Assembly (NCBI GenBank): GCA_947494205.1
Contig: CANLUH010000012.1
Location: 1-64,000 of the forward strand
Source of the DNA: an uncultured Flavobacteriaceae bacterium
GTDB taxonomy: Bacteria; Bacteroidota; Bacteroidia; Flavobacteriales; Flavobacteriaceae
Direction: 5' to 3'
DNA: 64,000 nucleotides
Shown here: positions 62,355 to 64,000 of the stretch, piece after piece
How the letters are laid out: every line of letters starts with the position of its first letter
How positions within the stretch are numbered: position 1 is the stretch's first letter
The notes under the pieces: generated by a model
The model's input: only the letters and a program-made list of their open reading frames with translations
Database searches by the model: none
Told to the model about the DNA's origin: nothing
Position numbers and translations under genes: made by a program

Positions 62355-62971
62355 TGTTCGATAGTTTTAATATCTACTTTATACAATGCTTTAAAAATAG
62401 CTTCAATTTCTGAAGCCTTTTTTTTGCGAACAGAAATCGTAATCTGGCAATCTAATTCTAATTTCTGGGCAATAATATTTAAGTTCTTTTCTTTTATAAT
62501 ACGCATTACTTTATTCATATTAGCGTAATCGAAAGTAATCAAGAAGTCTATGTTAATGGTACGTTCTACAATCTCGGAAGCTTCTAATGCTAATTGTGCG
62601 CCAGTTCTATAAGCATTAATTAAACCGCCAACCCCAAGCTTTACACCACCAAAATAACGAACCACAACAATTAAAACGTTAGTAATGTCGTACGATTGTA
62701 TTTGACCGTAAATTGGCATACCAGCACTGTTGCTAGGCTCTCCATCATCATTAGCTCTATATTTTAGTTTTGTTGGATCTGTGCCTATTTGGTAAGCATA
62801 ACACCAGTGTCTTGCAGAATGGTGTTGTTTTTTTAAGGCTTCTATATTGGTTTTTACATCTTCTTCTGTTTTAATAGGAAATGCGTAACCAAAAAACTTA
62901 CTGTTTTTATCTTTAAACAGCGTTTCTTCAGAAGGGTTTACAATGGTTTTATAAGTGTCTTTAATTTCCAA
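62351..62971 (-). CDS. YigZ/IMPACT family protein
   Basis: A 206-residue protein. KNSKFFGYAFPI begins the domain; RANDDGEPSNSAGMPIYGQI and VVRYFGGVKLGVGGLINAYRTGA are the UPF0029/IMPACT signatures. The second half is the DUF1949-type domain. The start is TTG at 62971, two bases after the EamA stop codon. Role in translation or stress in homologues; unproven here. Confidence 0.9.
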   Translation of the reverse strand: MEIKDTYKTIVNPSEETLFKDKNSKFFGYAFPIKTEEDVKTNIEALKKQHHSARHWCYAYQIGTDPTKLKYRANDDGEPSNSAGMPIYGQIQSYDITNVLIVVVRYFGGVKLGVGGLINAYRTGAQLALEASEIVERTINIDFLITFDYANMNKVMRIIKEKNLNIIAQKLELDCQITISVRKKKASEIEAIFKALYKVDIKTIEH

Positions 62972-62973
62972 AT

Positions 62974-63834
62974 TTAAGTGCTTGCTACTAATAGTATACT
63001 AATAATGGCTAAGATAATACCTAACCAGTTTTTTTTAATTAATCGTTCTTTAAATATTACAATGCCTAATATAGTGGATAACATTACAATAGCCACATTA
63101 TTAATAGTAAATACGGTAGAACTATTTAAATTTTCGTTTTGTAATGCCTTTAGTAAATATACAATAGAGAAATAATTAGGAACACCCAAAAGGATACCGC
63201 CGATAACACTTTTTAATTTTAAATTGAAATCCCTTTTAATAAGTAAGGTTATAAAACCTACAATTCCAGCAAAACTAAAAACAACAGCAGAAAAATAAGG
63301 CACTTCGTTTGTAGCAATATAGTTAGTTTCCATATACTTTATAAATGTATCTATAATACCCGAACCTATAAATAAGGCAATAGGGTAAATCAGTGTTTTT
63401 TTATCGAAAGGAACCGTGTTGCTTTTTTCTTTAACCGAAGTAAAATAGACAGCCAATAATGCGATGATAATACCGACGATTTTTAAAAGGCCTAATTGTT
63501 CTTTATAAACAAAAACAGCAAATAATATAGGTATAACTACAGACATTTTACCAGACACCGAAGCAACCGATAAGCCGTTTTTTTGAGATGTTAATGCCAT
63601 TAAGTTAAAAATGAAAATAAACATAATACCCAATGCAATGGCGCCTATAAACCACGATTGCTCTGGGATAGTGCTAAAATTTACTTCGCCGTCGTATAAT
63701 AGAAAACCACAAGTACCTGCAACTATGTAATTTACTATAATAGCATGTAATGTGTTCACTTCGTATTTCTCGAAGTATTTAAAGAACACATAAAGCGAAC
63801 TAGAAAAAAGAATGCTTAATATAAGATTAATCAA
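62974..63834 (-). CDS. EamA/DMT-family transporter
   Basis: A 286-residue membrane protein with about ten helices in two EamA-type halves. VSGKMSVVIPILFAVFVYKEQL ends the first half and STVFTINNVAIVMLSTILGIVIFKERL the second; both carry the conserved KE pair before helix 5. The start is TTG, overlapping the HAD gene by four bases. Substrate unknown (metabolite or drug export). Confidence 0.87.
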   Translation of the reverse strand: MINLILSILFSSSLYVFFKYFEKYEVNTLHAIIVNYIVAGTCGFLLYDGEVNFSTIPEQSWFIGAIALGIMFIFIFNLMALTSQKNGLSVASVSGKMSVVIPILFAVFVYKEQLGLLKIVGIIIALLAVYFTSVKEKSNTVPFDKKTLIYPIALFIGSGIIDTFIKYMETNYIATNEVPYFSAVVFSFAGIVGFITLLIKRDFNLKLKSVIGGILLGVPNYFSIVYLLKALQNENLNSSTVFTINNVAIVMLSTILGIVIFKERLIKKNWLGIILAIISILLVAST

Positions 63835-64000
63835 AACAAGTCGCTTTTAATAGTAAATAAATTAACAACATCTTCCGTTTTAGGGTTGTTGTTCCAAACG
63901 TTAATACCTAGGGAAGAAGCTGCGTCTGTATTCTCTTTAGTGTCGTCTATAAACAAGCACTCTTCAGGGTTTAAATTGTTAGTGTTTAAAACAAAATTAT
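63831..64000 (-). CDS. HAD-family hydrolase, C-terminal part
   Basis: The window ends inside this gene. The visible 56 residues, ending in KSDLF, include LNPEECLFIDDTKENTDAASSLGI, the C-terminal motif of the HAD-IA family (metal-binding FIDDT followed by N..AA..LG). The rest, with the catalytic Asp, lies beyond 64000. It overlaps the EamA start by four bases, so HAD, EamA and YigZ form one operon. Confidence 0.8.
   Translation of the reverse strand, partial: NFVLNTNNLNPEECLFIDDTKENTDAASSLGINVWNNNPKTEDVVNLFTIKSDLF

Overview
The window is a gene-dense, AT-rich stretch of a chromosome from a member of Flavobacteriaceae (Bacteroidota). Evidence: Bacteroidota-type promoters (TTG-N19-TAnnTTTG) before rpmE2, rpmH and other genes; type IX secretion (T9SS) C-terminal domains; DUF4199, DUF4252, DUF5777 and DUF2279 proteins; a BtuG-like surface lipoprotein beside btuB; a 482-residue GAPDH; and a CarB without its C-terminal regulatory domain. 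The genus cannot be fixed. I see no phage, insertion sequence, CRISPR array, tRNA or rRNA.

Layout. 1-2010: an ECF sigma factor operon (sigma, anti-sigma-like protein with three repeats, Spy/CpxP-like protein), then a candidate small RNA with its own promoter and terminator. 2024-7152: ABC exporter, phosphosugar mutase, GT2 glycosyltransferase, DUF4199 protein. 7245-8867: ribosomal protein L31 type B and a GlmU-like sugar nucleotidyltransferase. 8874-12297: a decayed small membrane-protein gene and four tandem YhhN-like (lysoplasmalogenase family) membrane proteins. 12284-16837: an unusual ABC cassette (ATPase with N-terminal extension, large membrane protein, OppA-like lipoprotein). 17000-25276: housekeeping genes (mtaB, lytic transglycosylase, rpmH, carB) and small genes, ending with a secreted ankyrin protein. 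25280-30903: a T9SS DOMON protein, a possible redox cluster (OB-fold protein, DUF5777 barrel, cytochrome-like lipoprotein, YceI), a thioesterase and rmuC.

30978-38293 is a vitamin B12 uptake locus. BtuD, BtuC and BtuF lie on the minus strand, with btuD separated from btuC by a block of dispersed repeats. On the plus strand a cobalamin riboswitch with an enlarged peripheral loop precedes btuB (TonB receptor) and a BtuG-like beta-propeller lipoprotein. A Dph6-type ATP pyrophosphatase converges on them. B12 would be captured at the surface by BtuG/BtuB and passed through BtuF to BtuCD.

38304-43426: a secreted thrombospondin-repeat protein, an S41 peptidase lipoprotein, and a second ECF operon (sigma, anti-sigma-like protein, two DUF4252 proteins) with an ECF-type promoter that suggests autoregulation. 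43561-53204: purB, a HEAT-like protein, a haem-binding-domain protein, a glycosyltransferase, a serine hydrolase, an AhpD-like protein, a J-domain/KTSC-like fusion, a GNAT enzyme and GAPDH. 53374-59013: HtrA protease and a run with dapF, a GNAT enzyme, mltG, a DUF2279 protein and a lysozyme-like protein. 59021-64000: an RsmI-related methyltransferase, a low-molecular-weight tyrosine phosphatase, dnaA, a YbgC thioesterase, and a HAD/EamA/YigZ run cut by the window edge.

No single new defence or mobile system stands out. The best leads are the candidate small RNA at 1931-2010, the four-gene YhhN array, the unconventional ABC cassette, the riboswitch extension, and the pair of ECF operons with matching promoter architecture.
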